Positions 24,904 to 32,990 of a stretch of DNA of 57,074 nt are shown here, in pieces. The position numbers were made by a program, and so were the translations under genes. The notes below the pieces were generated by a model. The model worked only from the letters and a program-made list of their open reading frames with translations. It ran no database searches and was not told the DNA's origin. Position 1 is the stretch's first letter; every line of letters begins with the position of its first letter. This DNA comes from an uncultured Verrucomicrobiota bacterium (GTDB lineage: Bacteria; Verrucomicrobiota; Verrucomicrobiia; Chthoniobacterales; JACTMZ01), in the NCBI GenBank assembly GCA_903953565.1, contig CAJBKE010000066.1, forward strand, positions 1 through 57,074, read 5' to 3'.

Positions 24904-26447
24904 GCGGGATCGCGATTGAGCAGGGACATTCCGCTTTTGAGCAAGACGGCTTTCGAGATCGGTTCGCGGTTGCCGACGATTTTCACGGCCTGCGCGCCGG
25001 CGAGCTGTCCGAGGAAAGTCGTGAGATCAACTGGCAGGCCATTCCTTGCGGCCAAGGCCATGACCGAAAAGAACGCGTCCCCTGCCCCGATCGTGTCGGT
25101 GATATCGTCGCCCAGCGGCGGGCAGGCGGCATTGCTGCCCTCGGCGTCGACACCGATGGTTTTTACGGCTCCGCGGGTGAGCCATCCGGCGCGGGCGTTG
25201 AGGTGTCCGCGGAGCTTGTCCAACTCGGCTGCGAAGTCGACGTGGCGGTGTCCGCACGAGAGAAGCATCTCTTGTTCATCCAACGAGAAGACGTCCGCGC
25301 GCCGGTATTGACGCGAGATGATGTTGAAGCCGTGGTTGTTGGAGTTGGTCTGGCAGTTCAGCGCGAGAAAAACACCACTGTCCTGCAGGAAATCACGGAC
25401 GGCTTGCTGCATAAGTCCATGACCAAAGTCGGCGAGAACAACGAGGTCGGCGTTTTTGATCTCGGCTTCGAGTTTACCCAGCACACGATCGGTGACAGCA
25501 TGCTTCGGCGCATCGGCGTTGATGAAGTTGACCGAAAACAATTTGCCGAGGTCCTTGCCTTCGCTGACCGGCTCGACGTAGCGCTGCTTGATAATGGAGA
25601 CAAAGTCCGGATCGCGGACCGTTGCGTCGTCCTCGGTTGGCATGAACATGCGCAAGGTCGGTTCGAGCCAGCCTTCGGTGCCGAGCAGTGAGACTAGCCG
25701 GACGTTCGGTGTGAATTGTTTGATATGGCGGTAAACAGCGAGGGCACCTCCGGCTTGGGCTTCTTCCTCGAGATAGCGCCCGGAAATGATGCGGTTCTTC
25801 GAGGTGAGTCCCTGAACTTTGACGAAGGAATATTTGTCGAAAATGGTGTCGCCGACAACGAGCACGCGGAGACCGGCGAAGGCAGCGACGGCATCGGCCA
25901 GATTCTGCGGAGAGACGCGCGCGGCCAGTTGTCCGCAGAATTCGGAAACTTCGGGATTAGCCGTTTCGAAATGGCGGTTCAGCAGCCGCGTAGAGCTGAA
26001 GACCACATCGCCGAGATAGCGGACCTCGCCGCCATGCTTTTGCACCGTGGCAACGTCGTCGTGGATGTTCCCGGTGACGTCGTTGGCGGAGTCCACGTAT
26101 TCTGTGCCCTTGCAGTAGATGCTTGGTTTGACCGTTTCAATCGCCTCGACAGCTGCGGTGTGCGGAACGAGCACCACATAATCAACAGAGGACAGCGCGG
26201 CGAGGGTGCGGGCGCGGAGCGCGTCGTTGAAATACGGACGCCCTGGACCTTTGTTGACGTGTTTTTCGTCCGTGACGGTGACGACAAGGACATCGCCGAG
26301 CTTCTTGGCGTCTTCAAGGTGAACGATATGGCCGGGGTGGACGAGATCGAAGGTGCCGTGGCACTGCACCAAGCGCTTGCCTTCGCCGCGAAGCTTGTCG
26401 AAGAGCGCGGGCGCTTCGGCGAAGGGAATGATTTTGGTGGAGGACAT
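24900..26447 (-). CDS. Nucleotidyltransferase-PfkB kinase fusion, reversed HldE order
   Basis: A 515-residue bifunctional protein. Residues 1-140 form a cytidylyltransferase-like domain, with HGTFDLVHPGH at 30-40 holding the HxGH catalytic motif. From about residue 190 it is a PfkB/ribokinase-type sugar kinase, starting VLVVGDTIFDKY and ending with DTIGAGDAFFSVMAL, which includes the GAGD anion hole. HldE makes ADP-heptose with the kinase first and the transferase second; here the order is swapped. It probably phosphorylates a sugar and activates it with a nucleotide. The start at 26447 (MSSTKII) is chosen over 26477, which lies in a repeat arm. It shares a GTGA/ATGA-like overlap with the transketolase gene. 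Confidence 0.85.
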   Translation of the reverse strand: MSSTKIIPFAEAPALFDKLRGEGKRLVQCHGTFDLVHPGHIVHLEDAKKLGDVLVVTVTDEKHVNKGPGRPYFNDALRARTLAALSSVDYVVLVPHTAAVEAIETVKPSIYCKGTEYVDSANDVTGNIHDDVATVQKHGGEVRYLGDVVFSSTRLLNRHFETANPEVSEFCGQLAARVSPQNLADAVAAFAGLRVLVVGDTIFDKYSFVKVQGLTSKNRIISGRYLEEEAQAGGALAVYRHIKQFTPNVRLVSLLGTEGWLEPTLRMFMPTEDDATVRDPDFVSIIKQRYVEPVSEGKDLGKLFSVNFINADAPKHAVTDRVLGKLEAEIKNADLVVLADFGHGLMQQAVRDFLQDSGVFLALNCQTNSNNHGFNIISRQYRRADVFSLDEQEMLLSCGHRHVDFAAELDKLRGHLNARAGWLTRGAVKTIGVDAEGSNAACPPLGDDITDTIGAGDAFFSVMALAARNGLPVDLTTFLGQLAGAQAVKIVGNREPISKAVLLKSGMSLLNRDPA

Positions 26448-26454
26448 TTGTTTA

Positions 26455-26530
26455 ACCACGGATAACACGGATTTCACGAATAGTAGCAGAGGCTATCTTC
26501 CCCATCACTGTCATCCGTATAATCAGTGGT
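26455..26530. repeat. Imperfect inverted repeat between fusion gene and SDR gene
   Basis: The left arm ACCACGGATAACACGGAT (26455-26472) and the right arm ATCCGTATAATCAGTGGT (26513-26530) pair at 15 of 18 positions, with a 40-base spacer. It fills the whole gap between the SDR gene at 26547 and the nucleotidyltransferase-kinase gene. It could fold into a long hairpin in the transcript. A related half-site is at about 14856-14866. Confidence 0.65.
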
Positions 26531-26546
26531 CCTCCTTTTCAGACTC

Positions 26547-27581
26547 CTAACGGGCCAGATAAGCGAGGCAACCAGTATCGCGTCCGACTTCCATGAATTT
26601 CATGTTGTAGTGCTCGGCAGCATCGATGTCGGGAAACTGACTGGACTCGAGAACTTTGCGCAGATTGGCGACCTCCTGCTTGATGCTGCTCACGGGCTTG
26701 TAGCCCAAGTCGTTCAAGATTCGATCGGAAGAGATGTGGTAGTCGCGGTGGTCGGTTGTATCGGTCACTTCAATTTTGACGTTCAGATCGGACAACTCGG
26801 ATTGGATGATCTTGGCAATATCGATCACCTTGTGGTTTTCGAAACCGAAGTTGAAGGTCCGGCCATTGATTTTGTCCACCGGCGCTTCGACAAGAATGCC
26901 GTAGAGGTTGATCATGTCGGTCATGCCGACATTCGGGCGGCGCTGCTGTCCTCCATGAACTGTGATGACCTTTTTGCGCAGCGCGTCAGCGGTGAGCTTG
27001 TTCACCGTCAGATCGAAACGCTGGCGCGGCGAGTAACCACAAACCGTGGCGGGGCGCACATTGACCGCACAAAACTCGGGACCGCAGGCGGAAAGGACGA
27101 GCCATTCCGAGAGAGCCTTGTATTTCGAGTAGTAGGTCAGCGGCTCGGGTTCGAGGCGTTCGTTGATTTCCGACTCGGTCCGTGCGCCGAACACGCTTGA
27201 CGAGGAGGCATTGATGAAACGCTTCACGCCGGCCTCTTTGGCCAACGCGAGCAGCATACCGACGGCATCAAAATTCACCTGCCGCGTGAGGACTTCATCG
27301 ATGTCGCCAGTCGGATCGTTGGAGATTGCCGCCAGATGGATGACAGCGTCGCGTCCGGCAACGGCTTCGCGCACTTTGGCCGCATCGCGCAGGTCGCCGC
27401 GAACGAGACTGAAACGCTTTTCATACTCGGGCCAGTTCGGGTCGGCCTTGAGGGCCTCGAGCCCCGCCTCCGTGTAGAGCATGAGGTCGAGGACGCGAAC
27501 ATCGTGTCCGAGCCCGAGAAGATGTGGGACGAGTCGGCTACCAACGTAGCCGAAACCGCCTGTTACGAGGATTTTTGACAT
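26547..27581 (-). CDS. NAD-dependent epimerase/dehydratase (extended SDR)
   Basis: A 344-residue extended SDR. The N-terminus MSKILVTGGFGYVGS gives the Rossmann loop. HLAAISNDP, FINASSSSVFG and the catalytic pair in YSKYK are in place. A substrate-side block YSPRQRFDLTVN, with an Arg and aromatic residues, is typical of sugar-nucleotide SDRs of the UDP-glucose 4-epimerase or CDP-/GDP-sugar type. The reaction, epimerisation or dehydration, is not certain. It follows the next SDR gene by 6 bp and precedes the nucleotidyltransferase-kinase fusion. It is a good candidate to act on that enzyme's product. Confidence 0.8.
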   Translation of the reverse strand: MSKILVTGGFGYVGSRLVPHLLGLGHDVRVLDLMLYTEAGLEALKADPNWPEYEKRFSLVRGDLRDAAKVREAVAGRDAVIHLAAISNDPTGDIDEVLTRQVNFDAVGMLLALAKEAGVKRFINASSSSVFGARTESEINERLEPEPLTYYSKYKALSEWLVLSACGPEFCAVNVRPATVCGYSPRQRFDLTVNKLTADALRKKVITVHGGQQRRPNVGMTDMINLYGILVEAPVDKINGRTFNFGFENHKVIDIAKIIQSELSDLNVKIEVTDTTDHRDYHISSDRILNDLGYKPVSSIKQEVANLRKVLESSQFPDIDAAEHYNMKFMEVGRDTGCLAYLAR

Positions 27582-27587
27582 AAAGAT

Positions 27588-28595
27588 TTAGCGTTTATGA
27601 ACGTAGTTCGCAGGTTGTCCCCGGAGAACATCAAGATTCGCGTCGATCCAGCGTTTGGTGTCGGCGATGCCCTCCTCCAGAGAGACGCGATCCTGCCATC
27701 CGAGCTTCGTGCGCGCGAGACTTGCATCGAGCAAATAGGCGGAATCTTTACCGGGGCGGTCGGCCACGATTTCGGCGAAGTCTTCGAACTTCACGCCGGC
27801 TTGGTCGCACATGAGGGCGACAAGGTCGCGGATGGAAATGGTGCGCTTGGTCGAGAGATGAAGAACCTGACCCGGCTCGCCGCCCAGCGCGGCGCGAAGG
27901 GTTCCGTCGGAGACATCGTCGATGTGGATAAAGGAGCGCACCGAGTGTCCGCCGCCATGGAGTTGCAGCTTTTGACCCAGGGCGAGGAAAAGAAGCGTGC
28001 GCGGGACGATACGGTAGAGCTGCTGCCCGGGGCCGAAGACATTGGCCGCGCGGGTGAAGACGACGGGGAAGTTGTATTGGCGGATGAATGTTTGCAGGTG
28101 CAAATCGCACGCGGCGCGGGACGCGGCATAAGGCGTGCTCGGATTGAATGGTGCATCTTCGCGAACGTCGCCGGAGCAACTGCCGTAGACTTCAGGCGTG
28201 GAGACGTGGACGTATTTTTTGAGACCGGGCATTTTGCGGAGTCCGTCGTGCAGACGCACATTGGCCACGACATTGGTCTGATACCAATGATCTGGGTGCT
28301 CCCAGCTTTCCGCGACCATGCTTTGCGCGGCGAAGTTGACCACGTAGGGCGCGCTGAAATCGGCGATGGCGTCGAGCAACTCGGCGGTGTGGAGATTGAG
28401 ATCAAGTTGAGCGAAGCGGAAACGCGAGAGTTCTTCCGGGGAACGTTGCCAGCGATACGGAAGAAAAACGGGATGCGCTTCGGCCGAACGGCTGGTGCCG
28501 AGAACTTCCCAACCTTCGCGCAGGCAGTGCGAGACGAAGCTTGCGCCGGAAAACGAGTTGCTGCCGATGACAACCATGCGCTTGGGATCACTCAT
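27588..28595 (-). CDS. Extended SDR with Arg in place of catalytic Lys
   Basis: A 335-residue SDR related to dTDP-glucose and GDP-mannose dehydratases. It has IGSNSFSGASF as the nucleotide loop, NFAAQSMVAESW, and HVSTPEVYGS, which matches the dehydratase T(D/P)EVYG block. The catalytic tetrad position reads YAASR instead of YxxxK. Later blocks such as ANVFGPGQQLYR and SFIHIDDV are well kept, so it is not a decayed gene. It may work as a dehydratase or epimerase with altered chemistry. It overlaps the upstream gene by 8 bp and lies 6 bp before the SDR at 26547. Confidence 0.75.
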   Translation of the reverse strand: MSDPKRMVVIGSNSFSGASFVSHCLREGWEVLGTSRSAEAHPVFLPYRWQRSPEELSRFRFAQLDLNLHTAELLDAIADFSAPYVVNFAAQSMVAESWEHPDHWYQTNVVANVRLHDGLRKMPGLKKYVHVSTPEVYGSCSGDVREDAPFNPSTPYAASRAACDLHLQTFIRQYNFPVVFTRAANVFGPGQQLYRIVPRTLLFLALGQKLQLHGGGHSVRSFIHIDDVSDGTLRAALGGEPGQVLHLSTKRTISIRDLVALMCDQAGVKFEDFAEIVADRPGKDSAYLLDASLARTKLGWQDRVSLEEGIADTKRWIDANLDVLRGQPANYVHKR

Positions 28596-29331
28596 TGGGT
28601 GCGGTCGATGTTGGAAGGTTGGGCATCATGGATTGCGGTGCGGATCCGCCGCGAAAGCGGTTTTGTTCGAGGCGGAGGAGACGATACCAAAGTTCCTCCA
28701 CGCGGTTGCGATAGGTCACTGAGTTTCGTTGCCAACTGACCCCCACCGCGAGTTCGAGATGTTTGCGCTCGGCTTCTCCGAGGTCCGTGCGAGCAGCGGG
28801 ATCGGCAGGCATTCCAAGAACGGGAGATCCGAGTTTGAGCAAGCGCTCGATGTGCCGCCGGCGGTCCGCGGCGGCTTCGCCCAGAATTTGCACCATGGTC
28901 GCGGCGGCGGCGTAGACATCTTGGTCGTCGAGGTTGGCCTTGGCACGCTCGGTGCGAAGGGATGCTTCGACCGAGGACAGGTTTTCCGAACTGCAACCAT
29001 CGAGTCCGGTCTCGAGCGGGGCAAGGATCGGGTCGATGAACGACATGATCATGGTGCTCGGCGCGTCGCCGGAGAGCTTGATCGGTGCACTTCGCTCCTG
29101 ATGCAGATACCACGCGAAGCCGAGGGCGGCGGCAACGAGAAGTCCGAGCACCCACAACCAGGCAACAGCGTTGCCATCCGATCGCTCCTGTCTCGGCTCT
29201 GCGAGCTTTACCGCTTCGCGAAAGGAAGAACTGGAACCGCTGCTGCTGCTGCGACGGCGGCGACGACGGCGACGGGCGTGCTCGGCCGGTGCCGGTTCGC
29301 GCGCCGATTGGTTGAGGTCGTCGAAGATCAT
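28588..29331 (-). CDS. Single-pass membrane protein of unknown function
   Basis: No family is recognised. The 247-residue protein has an N-terminal cytoplasmic tail with a run of about eight Arg residues followed by a Ser-rich stretch (residues 20-36). One hydrophobic segment, VAWLWVLGLLVAAALGFAWY, lies near residues 56-75. The rest is a mainly helical domain of about 165 residues, predicted outside the cytoplasm. The start at 29331 (MIFDDLNQS) is preferred; a longer open frame to 29517 runs over the antiterminator gene. Its position right after the regulators suggests an early, possibly structural role in polysaccharide export. This is inference. Confidence 0.6.
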   Translation of the reverse strand: MIFDDLNQSAREPAPAEHARRRRRRRRSSSSGSSSSFREAVKLAEPRQERSDGNAVAWLWVLGLLVAAALGFAWYLHQERSAPIKLSGDAPSTMIMSFIDPILAPLETGLDGCSSENLSSVEASLRTERAKANLDDQDVYAAAATMVQILGEAAADRRRHIERLLKLGSPVLGMPADPAARTDLGEAERKHLELAVGVSWQRNSVTYRNRVEELWYRLLRLEQNRFRGGSAPQSMMPNLPTSTAPNE

Positions 29332-29422
29332 GGCGTCATCAGGACAAGCTGCCGCCCTTGGTCGAGGGAAAGCTCCCCCCACCCAGCCAATGCGAGATGT
29401 TGCTCTTCGCGATAAATTTTTC

Positions 29423-29983
29423 CTACGAGACAGCGCGCCCCGAGAGCGGGTGCACTTTGCCCGGCACCACGCGGCCGAGCGTGACTTCGACTTCGCGCTG
29501 GGTCCCGAGCAGATCAAGCAGCACAGCCACGCGTTCCTTGGCCGGCATGATGCGCGTCACAACGGCGCGCAAGCCTTTGAAAGGACCATCCAAGACGGTC
29601 ACTTCATCTCCGGGCGCGACCTGAGGGGCAATTTCCACCACCTCGTTGTCGCGCGCGAATTGCCGCAATTCCTCTATGATTTCCTCGCCGACCACAGCAG
29701 GTTGTCCGCCGAAGCCGACAACTTTGGTCACTCCCATGGACGAAGCCACGAGACGGAAGTGGGTCCGGTAAGGAAAACGCGCGAACATGTAGCCGGGAAA
29801 GAGTGCTTCTTCGAACCACTTCTTGCCGCTCACCGTGGCGCGCTGGAAGCGCAGCATGGGACAAAATACCTCCAGCGAAGCTTGCGAGCGGAGGAATTGT
29901 GCGGCGAGCTTCTCGTGTTTGGGCTGCGTCTTGAGGCAGAACCAAAGAAGCTCGGTGGATTCTATGACGGGCACGCGGTCCAT
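29423..29983 (-). CDS. NusG-like transcription antiterminator (RfaH/UpxY type)
   Basis: A 186-residue specialised NusG paralogue. The NGN domain has FCLKTQPKHEKLAA and LFPGYMFARF. The C-terminal KOW domain has VAPGDEVTVLDGPFKGLRAVV. Paralogues such as RfaH, UpxY and LoaP attach to RNA polymerase and let it read through long polysaccharide or similar operons. Its place as the second gene of a locus of about 30 kb fits that role. The ATG at 29983 is used, since relatives start just before the aromatic FCLKT block. A run-in frame to 30106 is ignored. It lies 7 bp after the regulator gene. Confidence 0.85.
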   Translation of the reverse strand: MDRVPVIESTELLWFCLKTQPKHEKLAAQFLRSQASLEVFCPMLRFQRATVSGKKWFEEALFPGYMFARFPYRTHFRLVASSMGVTKVVGFGGQPAVVGEEIIEELRQFARDNEVVEIAPQVAPGDEVTVLDGPFKGLRAVVTRIMPAKERVAVLLDLLGTQREVEVTLGRVVPGKVHPLSGRAVS

Positions 29984-29990
29984 GGGCGGG

Positions 29991-30503
29991 TCAAAGTTTG
30001 AGGAACGTGGAAGCGAGGGGTATGAGGCGGCGGGCTTTGTTCTGCCATGATTGCAGGCGTTCGACACGCCCGGAAAGTCCGGCGGGCGCGCCGTTCCCAG
30101 GATCATCCACTACCGTCCGCAGGCGGTCGAGTCGCCGGTCCGCATGCTCAAGTTTGAGGACAAGCTGGTCGCGCAGGAAACCACGGATGAGAGCAGGCAG
30201 ATCGGCCTCGGCCTCGTAGTAGTCTTTGCGGTCCCCGGGCAGGTGTGTGACGCGGACCGCCCCTGCGCCGCGCAGCATGCGCAGCCCCTGACTGGCCGAG
30301 CCCTTGCTCATGGCGAGTCGGGCCACGAGATCGTCGAGGGTGAGCTTTTCCCCGGTGGCGAAAAGAAGGCCGTAAATTTCGCCGACCGAGCGCGGAAGGG
30401 AGAGGTATTTGCCCAGATGGACGAAGAATTCGACCACCTCCCGCTCGGCCGGTGCCGATGCGCCGGCGACAACGGGGCGCGGTGCTGTTCTGGCTCGGGA
30501 CAT
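29991..30503 (-). CDS. GbsR/MarR-type transcriptional regulator
   Basis: A 170-residue winged-helix regulator. The DNA-binding region is seen as GEIYGLLFATGEKLTLDDLV...SKGSASQGLRMLRGAGA, followed by a wing with PGDRKDYYEAE. This matches GbsR-type members of the MarR superfamily. The C-terminus is helical and probably forms the dimer interface. As the first gene of the minus-strand locus and divergent from the polymerase gene at 30618, it probably regulates both and itself. Two short palindromes lie in the divergent gap, one right at its start codon. Confidence 0.8.
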   Translation of the reverse strand: MSRARTAPRPVVAGASAPAEREVVEFFVHLGKYLSLPRSVGEIYGLLFATGEKLTLDDLVARLAMSKGSASQGLRMLRGAGAVRVTHLPGDRKDYYEAEADLPALIRGFLRDQLVLKLEHADRRLDRLRTVVDDPGNGAPAGLSGRVERLQSWQNKARRLIPLASTFLKL

Positions 30504-30520
30504 CTTTAAGCAACTAAAGA
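30503..30520. promoter_or_regulatory. Candidate operator palindrome at regulator start
   Basis: TCTTTA-AGCAAC-TAAAGA has two perfect 6-base arms. It starts at the first base of the regulator's start codon, in the 114-bp divergent gap. Its position suits autoregulation by the GbsR-like protein. A second short inverted repeat (AATTC/GAATT arms, 30534-30548) and GAACGTTC at 30558-30565 lie next to it. No -35/-10 pair could be assigned with confidence. Confidence 0.3.
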
Positions 30521-30617
30521 CGGCAACGCGCGGAATTCAAGGCGAATTGAACTTTCTGAACGTTCTTTGCGGCCATGCGTTGCGGAGAACAGGCTGGGCC
30601 GCTATGGTCTGCCGCCG

Positions 30618-32990
30618 ATGGCGACACAGGCACCCGCATGGACACGGCGCGAGAACCTTTTTCTCGTTCCGTCGGGTGGGTGGGTTTTGGTTGCCACCAT
30701 GCTCTTGGCGGTGGTGCTGGCCGGTGGCCGTCCACTGTGGGCTCAGGGCGTGGTGACCTTGGGTATCGCTTTGCTCTGGCTGATCTGGCCGCCGGAGAAG
30801 CGCCCGGCCAAGGCGATCCTGTGGATCCTTGCCATCCTTGCGTTGGTGCCCCTGGCTGCTTTTTTTCCGTTGGCCTTGAAAGGTGCGCCGTCGTGGCGCG
30901 AGGCCTTGGCCTTGATTCCTGCCATCACCCCCTCGCCTTTCGTCACGCCGCAACCTTGGTTGGTTGCGCAAACGTGGTTGCTATGGTTGACGGGCCTGGC
31001 CTTGGCCGCTTGGTGCGCTTCGCAGACTTGGGACCACTACAACCGCGAGACGCTGGCGCGGATGTTCACGGGTGGCATGTTCGGCATCACGGCGTTCGCG
31101 GTGTATGCATTTCTCACCGGCAACCAGCCCGAGTTGTGGTCCAGCCAGCACGCGTTCGGGCCTTTCGCCAATCGCAACCAATGGGGATCGCTGCTCGGGC
31201 TTTCGGGGATCATGGCCTTGGCCTTGCTGCACCAATCCGTGCGTCACCAGGAAAAGCGCGCCATTGTTTTCTGGGCCTTGGCGCTCGCTCTGTTCGCGTG
31301 GTCGATCGTGCAAAACGGCTCCCGCGGCGGCCTCGTCGTCTTGGTGTCGGGCGGTTTCGCCTACTGGATGTTTTTCGGTCTGGCCCGCAAGGAATACCGC
31401 TACGCGGCGGTGGCCGTCTCCCTGGTCTTCGTGTCTTTCTCGCTTTTTTCGTTCGGCGGCGGCGCTCTCTTGGAACGCTTCGTGCAATTGCGCGAGATGG
31501 GCGAGGAAGGTTTCAGCAACGATGCACGCGTCCAATTCTACCGCATGACGCGCAATCTGGTCGGCGACGCTCCGATCACGGGCTTCGGGCTGGGGAATTT
31601 CGAATATGTTTTCCCATTCTACCACGACTACGAGCCTTTCTTCGACCGGCGCCCTGTGCATCCCGAGTCGAGCTGGCTCTGGCTGGCAAGCGAAGGCGGC
31701 TTGCTCAGCGTCTTGGCTGTGGCTGTCGCGGTATGCATGTTGATTGCCTTCGGCTTTCAAGCGCGCCGCTCGCGCGCCACCACGGTGCGATCGGCAGGCA
31801 TGGCTTGCGCGTTGGTCATGGTCATCAACTCGTTTTTCGAAGTGAGCGGCCACCGACTCGGCACGCTTTTTCCCGCTATTCTGATGGCCTCGCTTTGCCT
31901 GCCTGCGGCCACCGACCGGTTGGCGCCCGCGGTGAGCCGGTTCGCCTTGCGCGGAATCGGACTAGTACTCGCCGCGGTGGCCACCACATGGATCGCCGCA
32001 GGTTTCGGCAAGGTTGTGCTCCCCGCGATTCAGGGCACTTCGGCCCTGCAAGAAGCCGCCGGCCGAGAGCATGCGGCGGGCAACGGCAACGCGGCGATCG
32101 AACTCCTGCGCGAAGCCTCCCGCCAACGGCCGCTCAGCAACGAGATCCATTGGCCGCTCGCAACCTTCCTGCTCGAAGAGAAGAAATACGACGAGGCTTG
32201 GAACGAATTCCGTGCGGCCAATGCGGTTCTTCCCTACTTATCCTGGATGATCGACACGGAGGGCTATTTCTGGATTCCCATCGATCCATCGCGTGCCGCG
32301 TATGCTTGGAATCAGGCCCTGCGCCGCACAATGCCAGGACGTCGTGCCGAGTTGTATGGCAAATATTTGCGTCTGGCCAAAGACACGCCGGCTCTCCGCT
32401 CTCTCTTGGTGCGCCTTTATCCCGACAATCCGGAATTCGAGTTCGCTCGCATCCGCCAAGCCGAGGCTGACGGCGTCAAGCGGTTGCCCCGCTTGCTGGA
32501 AAAAACGAGCAATCTTTCCTTCGCGCCCGACCACATGGTCGAACCAGTCATGCGCTACATGCTCCAATACAACCAGACCGAGCTGCTGACGGACGTGGCG
32601 CCCCAGAACATTCGTCTTAAAAAGCTCGGCTGGCGCGTTCTGGCCGAGCTCGCGGGTCGCGAGAACCGTCAGTCCGAGGCTCTCGAAATGCATTTTCAAT
32701 ACGGTCCGCGCCCGACCCTGCCCGCACCGATCAGCCGCAGCGATCTGCGCAGCGTCGAACGCGCCGCCGCGCTGGCGCCGATGGACATCGCAACGGCCGT
32801 CGCCTATTATCAAGCGCTCGAGGCCGCACGCCGCCACGACGACGCGTTCTGGCAATTGCGCCGCATCATGGAATTCCCCAACGCGCCGGCTTACATCTGG
32901 TATCTCGCCGCACGGACCGCTCACGAGCGCGGACTGCACGAAGAGGCTTGGCAATTCCTGCGCGCCTACGAAGAAAAGTCGCGAAAATGA
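30618..32990 (+). CDS. O-antigen ligase/polymerase-like (Wzy_C) protein with TPR-like tail
   Basis: A 790-residue protein. The first 450 residues contain about eleven hydrophobic segments and the Wzy_C/WaaL hallmarks: FGPFANRNQWGSLLGLSG, QNGSRGGLVVL, GFGLGNFEYVF and HPESSWLWLASEGG. These enzymes join lipid-linked repeat units on the periplasmic face. The remaining 340 residues are helical and repeat-like (EAAGREHAAGN, FLLEEKKYDEAWNEF), resembling TPRs. The ATG at 30618 is chosen because the membrane segment follows within 30 residues. It diverges from the regulator and its stop overlaps the next gene as ATGA. Confidence 0.85.
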   Translation: MATQAPAWTRRENLFLVPSGGWVLVATMLLAVVLAGGRPLWAQGVVTLGIALLWLIWPPEKRPAKAILWILAILALVPLAAFFPLALKGAPSWREALALIPAITPSPFVTPQPWLVAQTWLLWLTGLALAAWCASQTWDHYNRETLARMFTGGMFGITAFAVYAFLTGNQPELWSSQHAFGPFANRNQWGSLLGLSGIMALALLHQSVRHQEKRAIVFWALALALFAWSIVQNGSRGGLVVLVSGGFAYWMFFGLARKEYRYAAVAVSLVFVSFSLFSFGGGALLERFVQLREMGEEGFSNDARVQFYRMTRNLVGDAPITGFGLGNFEYVFPFYHDYEPFFDRRPVHPESSWLWLASEGGLLSVLAVAVAVCMLIAFGFQARRSRATTVRSAGMACALVMVINSFFEVSGHRLGTLFPAILMASLCLPAATDRLAPAVSRFALRGIGLVLAAVATTWIAAGFGKVVLPAIQGTSALQEAAGREHAAGNGNAAIELLREASRQRPLSNEIHWPLATFLLEEKKYDEAWNEFRAANAVLPYLSWMIDTEGYFWIPIDPSRAAYAWNQALRRTMPGRRAELYGKYLRLAKDTPALRSLLVRLYPDNPEFEFARIRQAEADGVKRLPRLLEKTSNLSFAPDHMVEPVMRYMLQYNQTELLTDVAPQNIRLKKLGWRVLAELAGRENRQSEALEMHFQYGPRPTLPAPISRSDLRSVERAAALAPMDIATAVAYYQALEAARRHDDAFWQLRRIMEFPNAPAYIWYLAARTAHERGLHEEAWQFLRAYEEKSRK

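Noticed and set aside
30575-32470. A 631-codon plus-strand frame over the polymerase gene
   Set aside because: It is Arg/Gly/Pro-rich and out of frame with the Wzy-like protein, which has clear motifs.
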